Source of the DNA: an uncultured Candidatus Actinomarina sp.
GTDB lineage: Bacteria > Actinomycetota > Acidimicrobiia > Actinomarinales > Actinomarinaceae
Length of the DNA: 47,418 bases
Direction of reading: 5' to 3'
Assembly (NCBI GenBank): GCA_902565645.1
Contig: CACFFJ010000007.1
Location: 1-47,418 of the forward strand
The position numbers and the translations under genes are program-made. A model generated the notes under the pieces. It was given only the letters and a program-made list of their open reading frames with translations, did no database searches and was not told the origin of the DNA. Shown piece after piece: positions 28,295 through 37,875 of this stretch; within the stretch, counting starts at the first letter, position 1; each line of letters starts with the position of its first letter.

Positions 28295-29857
28295 GTGAAG
28301 CAAGTAATAAATTTATTTTTTCCTAGTTTTAGTAGCTTTAAAAATGTTTTTAAAGAAGCTAATAATACATCTGTATCAAGAGAAAGGTTTATAGATTTTT
28401 TAAAAGTAATCGGCTTATTGATGATTATTTTTAATACTAAGTATCTACTTGAGTTAGAAAAATCAGCAGGTGAACTATTAATTTTTAATAATTCATTTAC
28501 AGAATCATATAAAACTTCATTTACTTGGTATACAACTGGTATCTCTCTATTCTTTTTTTCAACTGGATTTACAAATAAAATTGCTTGGTATTCAAATGTT
28601 GGAAAAGACGGTAGTCAATGGAAATTTTTGACTGATAGGGTAAATAGTTTTATGGGGCCAGTCTTAGTTTGGATTACTACAATCACTGTCTTGTTAAATC
28701 TATTTTCAAAAGAGTTAAATTTTCCTCTCTATTTAACAAACCAGGAAGATGGGATTATTACATTAACAGAATTTTTAATGTGGCCGCTATGGATAGTTTC
28801 CATTTATATGGTTGTTGTAGTATTTTGTCCTTTAACTATTTATCTTCACAAAAAAAATCCATATCTAACTACAGTTGTTTTAATCTTTTTAACAATTGCT
28901 ATTGATACTATTGATTTCTCTATATCTCTTTCATATCTTAAGCTTTTTAATTACCTTTTATTTTGGTTAACGATTCATCAATTAGGATATTTTTTTGCAG
29001 ATGGAAAATTGTTTGAATTTAAATCATCAATATTTATAACTGTATCTTTAGTTTCATATGTATATTTACATTATAAATTTGCAACAACAAACGAATTTAT
29101 GTCAGTATCTGGATACAGATTAACATCCTTAAGTAATGAAGATCCTCCAACTATTTATTATTTAATTTCATCAATAGGGTTATTAGCTATATTATTATTT
29201 TTTAGAAAATCATTTGAAAAAATATTAAATGGAAAAAAAACCTGGTTATTTTTTAGTTTTATCCACTCAAATATCTACACAATATTTCTATGGCATGTTT
29301 TTATTTATTTTATTGTTTATATTTTTAATCTCGAAGTATATTTATATCCAATTTTAATAATTGCAACAGTATTATTATTTGGTAATTACGAAAGAAAAAT
29401 ATTTAAACTTTCTACAAAATTAGTTCAACGTGTTAATCCATTACAACCTTGGCCAACACCAATAAAGGCTAAGTTGTCTTATGGTAATTTTATATTATCC
29501 TGGATTTCTTCTTTGTTAATTTTAATTGGTACTCTTCAAATCACATTAGGGGGAGTGGGTATCTCAGGCTTCTTCTCATTAAGAGATTTTTACTTTTTAA
29601 CTAGCAATACATTTGAAGCATTTATTAAATTATTTACTGGTATTGTTTTGTTAAATGTAACTATTAGAAAAATAGATTTAAAAAATAGAATTCTTTTATT
29701 TGCTGCAATAATACAAGTAGGTACTTTAATGTTGAGAAATTACCAATATTCTACAATTACTACCTATGAGCTTTATTTCTCTCTATTTCTAATAACTTTA
29801 TTTATACTCTTAGTAATTCTTAATCGTAACGATACTAATAAGAAGATAGTCAAATAA
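28295..29857 (+). CDS. acyltransferase-3-like polytopic membrane protein
   Basis: RERFIDFLKVIGLLMIIF N-terminal pattern and about 12 hydrophobic segments. Confidence 0.6.
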   Translation: MKQVINLFFPSFSSFKNVFKEANNTSVSRERFIDFLKVIGLLMIIFNTKYLLELEKSAGELLIFNNSFTESYKTSFTWYTTGISLFFFSTGFTNKIAWYSNVGKDGSQWKFLTDRVNSFMGPVLVWITTITVLLNLFSKELNFPLYLTNQEDGIITLTEFLMWPLWIVSIYMVVVVFCPLTIYLHKKNPYLTTVVLIFLTIAIDTIDFSISLSYLKLFNYLLFWLTIHQLGYFFADGKLFEFKSSIFITVSLVSYVYLHYKFATTNEFMSVSGYRLTSLSNEDPPTIYYLISSIGLLAILLFFRKSFEKILNGKKTWLFFSFIHSNIYTIFLWHVFIYFIVYIFNLEVYLYPILIIATVLLFGNYERKIFKLSTKLVQRVNPLQPWPTPIKAKLSYGNFILSWISSLLILIGTLQITLGGVGISGFFSLRDFYFLTSNTFEAFIKLFTGIVLLNVTIRKIDLKNRILLFAAIIQVGTLMLRNYQYSTITTYELYFSLFLITLFILLVILNRNDTNKKIVK

Positions 29858-29859
29858 TT

Positions 29860-30894
29860 ATGAACATCCCTAAAGGTGAGACAAGACAGGAGCTGCTAAA
29901 TAAAGCATTTTTATATTTAGTTGTTATAAGTTTATCTGTAATTATTTTTCTAAAAGTAAGGACTTTAGTATTTGATTTATTTGTTGCCATCGTTCTTGCT
30001 GTTTTAGCGGAGCCAGTGGTACACAGATTATCAAAAAAAATTAATAGAAAAACAAGCGCTTTGGTAACAGTTGGAATGATACTTTTAGTTATTGGTGCAA
30101 CTTTCTTTTCTATAATTCCAATTATGTTTCAAGAGATATATTTTCTATCTTCCCAACTTCCAACCTATTTTGACAATTTTATAACTTATTTAAATGTAGA
30201 AGGTTTTGCTGTATCAAGTCAATCATTGGATTTAGAATCACAGTTTAATACTTTTATTAAAGATTACGGAAGCACAGTAGGATCTAGCGTAGTTTTTGCC
30301 GGACAAGGTTTATTGAGAACTCTAGGCCATATATTCATAATATTTTTCTTTACATATTATTTAATTAGTGAAGGTGATGGTTGGAGAGTCAAGTTAAAAG
30401 AATCTTTACCTGATAATATATCTAACTCTATTGATCAAGTTTGGACCATAGGAGTATCTAAAGCTGGAGGATTTATAGTTGCAAAAGTAATACTTGGAGT
30501 ATTAGCAAGTATTGTTTTATCTGTTGCTTTTTTGATTATTGGATTACCTTCTCCTATAGCTTTAGGAGTATCTGCTGGAATTCTTTCTCAGTTAATTCCA
30601 GTAGTAGGTACTTTTTTAGGAGGACTGGTTCCGTTTATAGCATCAATTTCTTTAGGAACAACTGCAATGATTGCTACAGTTGCTGTTTTAATGATTTACC
30701 AAGTAATTGAAAACTATTTTATTAGTCCAAAAGTAACAAAATCAACAATGGAGATACATCCCGCTATAGCCGTATTCTCAACTTTATTTGGAGCTTATAC
30801 TTTAGGTGGAGTTGGTGCAATTCTTGCTTTGCCTGTAGCAGCTACCATACAAGGTGTATTAGGAACGATAATTGAAAATAGAAAAAATGGATGA
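29860..30894 (+). CDS. AI-2E family (PerM/UPF0118) transporter
   Basis: LSQLIPVVGTFLGGLVPFIASI and YQVIENYFISPKVTKSTMEIHP. Confidence 0.88.
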   Translation: MNIPKGETRQELLNKAFLYLVVISLSVIIFLKVRTLVFDLFVAIVLAVLAEPVVHRLSKKINRKTSALVTVGMILLVIGATFFSIIPIMFQEIYFLSSQLPTYFDNFITYLNVEGFAVSSQSLDLESQFNTFIKDYGSTVGSSVVFAGQGLLRTLGHIFIIFFFTYYLISEGDGWRVKLKESLPDNISNSIDQVWTIGVSKAGGFIVAKVILGVLASIVLSVAFLIIGLPSPIALGVSAGILSQLIPVVGTFLGGLVPFIASISLGTTAMIATVAVLMIYQVIENYFISPKVTKSTMEIHPAIAVFSTLFGAYTLGGVGAILALPVAATIQGVLGTIIENRKNG

Positions 30895-31180
30895 TTTTTT
30901 CAACCTACCAAGTAACGCAGTTAAAACTGTAGATAAATTACTACAAAATTTTAAGGAAGAAACAGTTGATGAAGTTGATAAATCATTTAAAAACTTAAAG
31001 AAAAACTTCAAAGCAGGAAATTATTTAGCTATATCAATGTTTTTTATAATTATTGGTATTTCTTCAATACTTTCGCAATATTTCAATACAAACTACTTTT
31101 TACAAGCTATGAGTTATTTTGCAATGGCATTTTTGTGCATTGTTACGTTCAGCATAATTATTTGGAGAATTCTAAAATGA
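30887..31180 (+). CDS. small membrane protein (97 aa, 2 TM)
   Basis: ATG 30887, overlaps the upstream stop by 8 bp; two hydrophobic segments. Confidence 0.55.
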   Translation: MDDFFNLPSNAVKTVDKLLQNFKEETVDEVDKSFKNLKKNFKAGNYLAISMFFIIIGISSILSQYFNTNYFLQAMSYFAMAFLCIVTFSIIIWRILK

Positions 31181-31329
31181 ATGATTTCAAGTCTGAATAT
31201 AATAATTTAAAAAGTTCTATAAATTCGGAAAATTCAAAATTAGTATCTTTTTTAATATTTGGTATTTTAATAGGTAGAATTATTGAAAAATATAGACGAT
31301 TCAAAAAAAAATTTAAAAGAAAAAAATGA
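31177..31329 (+). CDS. micro membrane protein (50 aa, 1 TM, polybasic tail)
   Basis: ATGA overlap with the preceding stop; MNDFKSEYNNLKSSINSENSKLVSFLIFGILIGRIIEKYRRFKKKFKRKK. Confidence 0.5.
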   Translation: MNDFKSEYNNLKSSINSENSKLVSFLIFGILIGRIIEKYRRFKKKFKRKK

Positions 31330-31415
31330 ATAGAACATTACAAAAATTTATAGCAATAGCTATTACTGCTGGAGTAGCATTTTCTACGATAGCTTACTTT
31401 TTACTCCTTCTTTAA
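31326..31415 (+). CDS. micro membrane protein (29 aa)
   Basis: Not in the ORF track; ATGA overlap with the preceding stop; MNRTLQKFIAIAITAGVAFSTIAYFLLLL. Confidence 0.4.
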   Translation: MNRTLQKFIAIAITAGVAFSTIAYFLLLL

Positions 31416-31421
31416 AATATT

Positions 31422-32195
31422 GTGAAGTTTGAAAACTCATTAGTTGTAATTAAATCAAACAATCAAAAATATTTAGCAGTTCTTAAAGAAGGTGGTGAAT
31501 TTGTAACAGATAATGGCAAGATAGAATACAATCAAATAACAAATTTACCTTCAATAATCAAATCTTCAACTGGAGATGACTTTAAAATTTATTCACCATC
31601 ATATAAAGAATTTGTATTACTAATGAAAAGAGGACCTCAAATTATTTATCCTAAAGATGTAGGACAAATAATAATAGAAGGAAATATTGTTAATGACTCA
31701 AAAGTACTTGAAATGGGTACTGGATCTGGAGCTTTAACACTTTATTTAATTCTTATTTTGGGAGATAAAGGTAAGTTGATTTCCTTAGATGTCGATGATA
31801 AAAACCAATATAGAGCTAAAAAGACAATTGAAAGATATCTATCTACATTTAATAATGAATTCAAATATAATCTTAAGCTGATTAATTCTGATTTAGTTAA
31901 TTTTAAATATTCAGATATTGATGAAAAGGTGGATGTTATTATTACTGATTTGCCTGAACCTTGGAAATTTTTTGATTTTAATAAAATAGAACATGAAATT
32001 ACTTGGGTTTCATATTTACCATCTATTACGCAAGTAGAGAAATTAACACGTAGATTGCATGATAATTATTTTGAAAATATAGAAGTAAAAGAAATATTAG
32101 AAAGATCATGGATTGTAAAAGATAAAATAATACGACCTATGAACGAAATGGTAGGGCATACAGGGTTTATTGTATCAGGAAGGCTAATTAGTTAG
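31422..32195 (+). CDS. trmI: tRNA (adenine-58-N1)-methyltransferase TrmI
   Basis: KRGPQIIYPKDVGQII, VLEMGTGSGALTLYL, DVIITDLPEPW, MVGHTGFIVSGR; GTG start. Confidence 0.92.
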   Translation: MKFENSLVVIKSNNQKYLAVLKEGGEFVTDNGKIEYNQITNLPSIIKSSTGDDFKIYSPSYKEFVLLMKRGPQIIYPKDVGQIIIEGNIVNDSKVLEMGTGSGALTLYLILILGDKGKLISLDVDDKNQYRAKKTIERYLSTFNNEFKYNLKLINSDLVNFKYSDIDEKVDVIITDLPEPWKFFDFNKIEHEITWVSYLPSITQVEKLTRRLHDNYFENIEVKEILERSWIVKDKIIRPMNEMVGHTGFIVSGRLIS

Positions 32196-32199
32196 GATT

Positions 32200-32448
32200 T
32201 CAATCTGGTTCGATCATTATACATTCACCAGGACACTCTTCAGCTGATTCAATAACAGCTTCTTCTTGACCTTTAGGAACAACAGCTACACCCTCAGCAC
32301 CTTCAACGTTACCATTTTCTTTGGAATAGATTTTGTCACCTTCTTTTACATAAAAAAGGCCATCATCTAGTCCTACAAAAACATCAGGTGCAATCTCTTC
32401 ACAAAGACCATCTCCTGTGCATAAATCTTGATCTATCCATACTTTCAT
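32200..32448 (-). CDS. single-cluster ferredoxin
   Basis: MKVWIDQDLCTGDGLCEEIAPDVF ... AEECPGECIMIE. Confidence 0.9.
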   Translation of the reverse strand: MKVWIDQDLCTGDGLCEEIAPDVFVGLDDGLFYVKEGDKIYSKENGNVEGAEGVAVVPKGQEEAVIESAEECPGECIMIEPD

Positions 32449-32455
32449 AATTTAT

Positions 32456-32461
32456 ATTTTA
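32456..32461 (-). promoter_or_regulatory. putative -10 hexamer TAAAAT, 7 nt before ferredoxin ATG
   Basis: Minus strand TAAAAT-ATAAATT-ATG, same 14-nt block as at 28281..28294. Confidence 0.5.
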
Positions 32462-32559
32462 CATTAATTAAGCTATACACAAATATATGTTAATAAATTT
32501 ATATTAAATTATTTGTAGAATACATATATGCATAAAAAACATAATAATTTAATTATTTA

Positions 32560-33387
32560 ATGAAAAATGTAATAAAGAGATGTATTACTTTACTAACTTT
32601 ATTTAATGAAGAATCTTCTCAGATCAGCACAGAATATATAAAAGATAACATAAAAGCATATAGAAACCTATCAGAGTCTGCATTTAAAAGATCATTCGAA
32701 AGAGATAAAGTTCTTTTAAGGGAAATGGGGTACAACCTAGATTACATCAATGATAAATGGTCTATAAATGAGGGATATAATCTATCAGGAACAGCAGTTA
32801 TTAATGAAATTAAAAAGGATGAAAAAATAGAATTTGATAAATTTATAAATACATATCATATTATAAAAAATTATGTGAATTCAAATACTGGAACAAAAAA
32901 TAGCATAATAGATATATCTAAATTAAATGATGCAATTAAAAATAGAAAAAGAGTATCTTTCATTTATCAAAATAAGTTGAGAAAAGTATATCCAATGGGG
33001 ATAAAACTTTTCAATAATAGCTGGTATCTTGGTGCGGAAGATAATAATAAACTAAAAACATTTAGTTTAAATAAAATTAATAATTTAAAAATAGGCAATA
33101 AATCTGAATTACATGATAAGGATTATAAAAAAATTAAATTTTCATGGGAAAATAAAGATTATCAAATAATAATTAAATTAAATCTTAAAAAGGAATTATA
33201 TTTAATTAATAAAAACATATTTAACCATTCAATAATTTCAAAAAATCAAAAAAACAATATATTAAAGTTAGAGATTAGTACTTATGATGTTTACGGACTT
33301 TTAAAGTTCTTACTTTTAACAAATCCAGAAAAAATAACTTTAAACAAAAAAGGTAAAAAATTATTACTTGAGGCTCTAAATGACTAA
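32560..33387 (+). CDS. pafB: PafB-like HTH-WYL transcriptional regulator
   Basis: N-terminal HTH; WYL core NSWYLGAEDNNKLKTFSLNKI; located upstream of a second WYL-like gene, tatA-like and tatC. Confidence 0.8.
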   Translation: MKNVIKRCITLLTLFNEESSQISTEYIKDNIKAYRNLSESAFKRSFERDKVLLREMGYNLDYINDKWSINEGYNLSGTAVINEIKKDEKIEFDKFINTYHIIKNYVNSNTGTKNSIIDISKLNDAIKNRKRVSFIYQNKLRKVYPMGIKLFNNSWYLGAEDNNKLKTFSLNKINNLKIGNKSELHDKDYKKIKFSWENKDYQIIIKLNLKKELYLINKNIFNHSIISKNQKNNILKLEISTYDVYGLLKFLLLTNPEKITLNKKGKKLLLEALND

Positions 33388-34237
33388 AAAAATAAATTTA
33401 TCTACAGTTGGAAATTTTATTTCAATAATTAAAAATCAAGAAATTTGGCAGATTAACAAATTGTTAGAAAAATTAAATATTAATTATGATGATCTTTTAT
33501 ATTTATTAACAATACTTTCAGATATATATTCAAAAAATGGTGAATACTTTTTTGATTTCGATTTAGATAGTGAGAATAATAAAATTTTATTTTACAATTC
33601 AGTCGATATTTTTGATATTGAAACAATTACAGATTTAGAGTTGTTTAAGTTATATACACTCTTTAATACAATTGATTTACATATAGATATAGATACATTA
33701 ACAAAAAAAGATATAAACACTTTTATTAAAATTCTTAAATCTTCCTTTAAAATATATGATTTAGAAAATGAGCATGAAATTGATAATAAAAATATTAACT
33801 TAAATGAAATTACATCAATTGAATACATTAAATTAGGTAACAGTACGTCAGATTTTTATGAAGTTGAACCATTATTAATAACTTCAACCTTAGAAGGGTC
33901 TGTACTAGAAGCATTAGATCTTAATGATAAAAAAATCAAAACTTTTTTGATTAATCGTATAATCTCAATAGGTGAGAGTGTAAAAGAAGAGTCAAAAAAA
34001 AATATAAAACAAACTGAAATAGAAGTAATTTTTGAGGCAAAAGATGATAGTGTTTTATCAAAATTTAAAGAAGTTAGAAAACAAAATAATAAGTATGTAG
34101 CCAAATTTAGAAATAAAGATATAGCGATTGAGTTTTTCATAGAGAACTTTACATCCGCAAGAGTAATTTCACCAGATATAGTTAAAGTTGATGTTATAAA
34201 GAGAGTTGAATCTATTAGAGAGTTATTGAAAATATGA
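33380..34237 (+). CDS. pafC: PafC-like WYL-type regulator (degenerate WYL core)
   Basis: Position and VEPLLITSTLEGSVLEALDLNDKKIKTFLINRI C-terminal pattern. Confidence 0.7.
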   Translation: MTKKINLSTVGNFISIIKNQEIWQINKLLEKLNINYDDLLYLLTILSDIYSKNGEYFFDFDLDSENNKILFYNSVDIFDIETITDLELFKLYTLFNTIDLHIDIDTLTKKDINTFIKILKSSFKIYDLENEHEIDNKNINLNEITSIEYIKLGNSTSDFYEVEPLLITSTLEGSVLEALDLNDKKIKTFLINRIISIGESVKEESKKNIKQTEIEVIFEAKDDSVLSKFKEVRKQNNKYVAKFRNKDIAIEFFIENFTSARVISPDIVKVDVIKRVESIRELLKI

Positions 34238-34419
34238 GTTTTATCGAATTAATTATTATTCTGTTAATTACTTTAGGCATTGTTGACAATAAGAAATTAC
34301 GAAATTTTTACAAAATATTTAAAAATATTCAAAATGGTCCAAAGAGGGAAATTATTGGTGATGAAAGTTTAGAACAAGAATGGACATGGATAGATAGAAA
34401 CGAAAATGAGGATGAATGA
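34234..34419 (+). CDS. tatA: TatA/B-like protein (divergent)
   Basis: N-terminal TM helix followed by amphipathic segment: IELIIILLITLGIVDNKKLRNFYKIFKNIQ; adjacent to tatC. Confidence 0.6.
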   Translation: MSFIELIIILLITLGIVDNKKLRNFYKIFKNIQNGPKREIIGDESLEQEWTWIDRNENEDE

Positions 34420-35108
34420 AAAAACCATTTTTTGATCATTTAAAAGAATTAAATACAAGATTTTTTGTCTCTATTTCAGGTTTAATATTATTTTCAATAA
34501 TAGTTTATATAAATTATTCATATTTTTTAGACTTTTTAATAAGCCCATTAAAAGAAGCTGGTTATAGTGTTGAAAATATATTTGCAATTACCATATATGA
34601 AGGTTTTCAAGTAAAAATATCAAATGTTATTTTAATTTCATTATCATTGTTATTTCCATTGATACTTATTAATCTAGGTTTCTTTATAAAACCAGCATTA
34701 AATATTAGTTCACTGAGTTTTTATTTATATTTTATATTTTTTACTTTCTTATATTACTTTGGAATATATTCTGCATTAACCATAAGCCATGTTGGTATTG
34801 AATTTTTATTATCATTTAATGAAAACGAAATTTTACTTAGATCACAAAATTATTTTCAATTCATAATAAGGATCGCTTTACTCTTTGGTATTTCATTTCA
34901 GTTCCCTCTACTAATACTTTTTCTTCTAAATAAGAACATTATCAAAGTTCATTTTTTTACTGAGAACAGGTCTGAATTGTTTATTTTTATTCTTATAATA
35001 TCAGCAGTAATAACACCAACAGGAGATCCTATTACTTTGTTTGTTTTTGCTATACCAATGTATCTATTAGTTGAGATTATGATTTATTTACATAAAAAAA
35101 CAAAATAG
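34416..35108 (+). CDS. tatC: Sec-independent translocase TatC
   Basis: FFDHLKELNTRFF, FPLILINLGFFIKP, SAVITPTGDPITLFVFAIPMYLLVEIMIYL. Confidence 0.88.
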   Translation: MKKPFFDHLKELNTRFFVSISGLILFSIIVYINYSYFLDFLISPLKEAGYSVENIFAITIYEGFQVKISNVILISLSLLFPLILINLGFFIKPALNISSLSFYLYFIFFTFLYYFGIYSALTISHVGIEFLLSFNENEILLRSQNYFQFIIRIALLFGISFQFPLLILFLLNKNIIKVHFFTENRSELFIFILIISAVITPTGDPITLFVFAIPMYLLVEIMIYLHKKTK

Positions 35109-36973
35109 TGGAATTTAAATTAGATAAATTCCAAGAAGATGCAATTAAATCTCTTCATGAAAACTTAAATGTTCTGGTTATAGCTCCGACCGGATCTGGA
35201 AAAACTTATATAGCTGAAAAAGCTGTTGAGAAATATTTGTCGGAAGAGTTAAATGTAATTTATACAACACCTATTAAAGCTTTATCAAATCAAAAATATA
35301 ATGATTTTAATAATCTTGGATATGAAACAGGACTTTTAACAGGGGATAGAACAATAAAATCAGATTCTTCATTAATTGTTGGTACAACTGAGATCCTAAG
35401 AAACATGATTTTTACTGAAGATAAAAGACTTGAAGATATAGGAATAATTGTTCTTGATGAGGTTCATTATTTAGGTGATTCCGAAAGAGGAACTACGTGG
35501 GAAGAAATAATAATTCATGCTCCAAAAAATATAAAGCTTCTTTGCTTGTCAGCAACAATAGAAAATAAAAGTGAATTTCTTGATTGGATAGTTTCATTAA
35601 GAGGTCCAACAAAACTAGTAGAAAGTAATACAAGACCAGTTCCATTAGATGTCGAATTAGTTGCTACTCAAAAAAATCATGAAAAAATCTATACTATTAA
35701 ATCAACAAAAAATAATAAAAATAAAAGAATATTTAATTTTGATAAAAAATATTTAAATCATAAAAAACCTTTGTTGCCTAATCAAATTAATTATCTTGAT
35801 AAAAATAATTTAACACCAACGATATTTTTTTATTTTTCTAGAGATCGTGTTGAAACTAAAGCAAGACAAGCAACTTCAACTAGATCTAGACAAAGAAAGA
35901 ATGATGAATTAAAAAAAATATATGATGAGGTATTTAAAAATTTAGATAATGAAGAATACAATTTGTTAAATTTAGATGAACTATATTGGATGTGGTCAAG
36001 AAGAATAGCTTATCATCATGCTGGTTTGGCACCTATAATAAAAGAATTTATTGAATATCTATTTTTACATAGATTTATAGATATCCTTTTTGCTACTGAG
36101 ACACTTGCTTTAGGTTTAAATTTACCAGCCAGATCCATTGTCATTGATGCTCCTTATAAATATGACGGAGTAAAAACAAGATTAATAACTCAATCAGAAT
36201 TTTTACAATTAACTGGAAGAGCTGGGAGAAGAGGAATTGACAATATAGGTTATGCTTTTATTAATTATGATAAGAACATTCATACACACTGGTACGACAA
36301 ACTATTCACTTTAAAACCAAATATATTGAATTCATCATTTTCTATTTCTTACGCATCAATTCTTAATATGATTAACAAATATGAAGTAAGCGAAGCTATT
36401 AAATTAATAAATGAAAGTTTTTATTCTTTTCAAAATAAATATGATACTCATGAGTTAGAAAAAACTTTTATAAGTAAATTACAAGTACTTAAAGATTTAA
36501 AATATTTTGAATCCGAACTAAAACAAAAAACATTAACTGAAACCTATAGGGATACTTTTATACCTGGATTAGAAATCATTGAAAACGGAAAAGAAATAGA
36601 GTTCTATCTTATGTTCCTTTGTACTGGTCTTTCAAAATCAAAGCAAGAATTTTCAATAAATGAAAAATATCAAAACATTTATACAAAATATTTTGTCATA
36701 CAAGAAGAGATTAATAAATTAGAATCTTTTAATAATATCAACAGCAGAGTTACTATCGATATTTCATGGTTTAGTATATTTAACGAATATTTAATAAAAA
36801 ATAATTTAGAGTATGTTCTAAATAAATTTAATTTAAATATAGGTGATTTTATTAGATCAGCAAAAGAAGCTTCAGAGTTATCATTAAAATTATATAATAT
36901 TTTTAATATTGATGAATTTAAACAAATTAATAAACTATTTACTAATAAGTTAATTCAAAAGACAATGTTATGA
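35108..36973 (+). CDS. helY: HelY/Ski2-like DEAD/DEAH helicase (short)
   Basis: APTGSGKTYIAEKAV, IIVLDEVHYLGDSERGTTWEEIIIHAP, LTGRAGRRGID; downstream of tatC. Confidence 0.88.
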   Translation: MEFKLDKFQEDAIKSLHENLNVLVIAPTGSGKTYIAEKAVEKYLSEELNVIYTTPIKALSNQKYNDFNNLGYETGLLTGDRTIKSDSSLIVGTTEILRNMIFTEDKRLEDIGIIVLDEVHYLGDSERGTTWEEIIIHAPKNIKLLCLSATIENKSEFLDWIVSLRGPTKLVESNTRPVPLDVELVATQKNHEKIYTIKSTKNNKNKRIFNFDKKYLNHKKPLLPNQINYLDKNNLTPTIFFYFSRDRVETKARQATSTRSRQRKNDELKKIYDEVFKNLDNEEYNLLNLDELYWMWSRRIAYHHAGLAPIIKEFIEYLFLHRFIDILFATETLALGLNLPARSIVIDAPYKYDGVKTRLITQSEFLQLTGRAGRRGIDNIGYAFINYDKNIHTHWYDKLFTLKPNILNSSFSISYASILNMINKYEVSEAIKLINESFYSFQNKYDTHELEKTFISKLQVLKDLKYFESELKQKTLTETYRDTFIPGLEIIENGKEIEFYLMFLCTGLSKSKQEFSINEKYQNIYTKYFVIQEEINKLESFNNINSRVTIDISWFSIFNEYLIKNNLEYVLNKFNLNIGDFIRSAKEASELSLKLYNIFNIDEFKQINKLFTNKLIQKTML

Positions 36974-37845
36974 AAACATATATAGTTATATACAATGAAA
37001 ATTCAAGAGGCAAAAAATATACTAAAACTGATTTAGAATTAATTTTTTCTTCACATGATTTAAATTCAGAGATATTTGTTACTAGTGAGGTTAAAGAAGT
37101 TGATTTAGTTATCAAAAAATATAAAAATTCTAAAGACTATGTATTTTGCGCTATTGGCGGTGATGGTACTTTAAATTCATTAATAAATTCTTTACTAAAG
37201 AATAATATTAAAAATCCTGAGGTTGCTTGCATAGCTTCTGGTAGTGGTTCAGATTTTTTAAGAACATTTGCTATGCCAAACGATATTAACCAAGCATTAT
37301 TAAGAATTAAAAATAATCAAAATTATTCTGTAGATGTTTCATTAATAGAATCAAAATCAAACAAAAAATATTTTATAAACGTATTGAATTTTGGTTTTCT
37401 TGCTGAAACCGTTAATTTAAGTGAAAAACTACCAAATATTTTTAGAAGATTCCGATACCCAATAAGTTTTTGGTTAAAACTTATAAGTGGAAAAGACTCA
37501 TTTTTTAATTTAAATACTAATTCTTACAAATTTAGTTCAAAAGCATTTAATGTTTCTATTTGTAACGGACAGTTCTTTGGAGGTGGATGGAATATTTCAC
37601 CAAAATCAAGCCTTCAAGATGGGTTACTTAATATACAAATATTTAAAGTAACAAAAATTAAAGCTATGAAATTGTTTTTCTTAGCTAAGAAAGGACTTCA
37701 TATAAATGATCCTGATGTTATATTAAAAAAATCAGATAAAATCTCATTAAACACTAAACAACCAATAGAAATAGATGGTGATTTTTTTGATTATGGGCCA
37801 GCAGAAATTTATGTTAAAAAACACTCAATACAATTAAAAATTTAG
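36970..37845 (+). CDS. diacylglycerol kinase / YegS-family lipid kinase
   Basis: CAIGGDGTLNSLINSLL, GSGSDFLRTFAMP, DGLLNIQIFKV. Confidence 0.88.
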   Translation: MKTYIVIYNENSRGKKYTKTDLELIFSSHDLNSEIFVTSEVKEVDLVIKKYKNSKDYVFCAIGGDGTLNSLINSLLKNNIKNPEVACIASGSGSDFLRTFAMPNDINQALLRIKNNQNYSVDVSLIESKSNKKYFINVLNFGFLAETVNLSEKLPNIFRRFRYPISFWLKLISGKDSFFNLNTNSYKFSSKAFNVSICNGQFFGGGWNISPKSSLQDGLLNIQIFKVTKIKAMKLFFLAKKGLHINDPDVILKKSDKISLNTKQPIEIDGDFFDYGPAEIYVKKHSIQLKI

Positions 37846-37875
37846 TAATATTTAAAAAACACTCTAAGGAGATAT

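Noticed and set aside
28669-28905. 78-aa ORF inside the acyltransferase-like gene
   Set aside because: Out-of-frame internal ORF with no supporting features.
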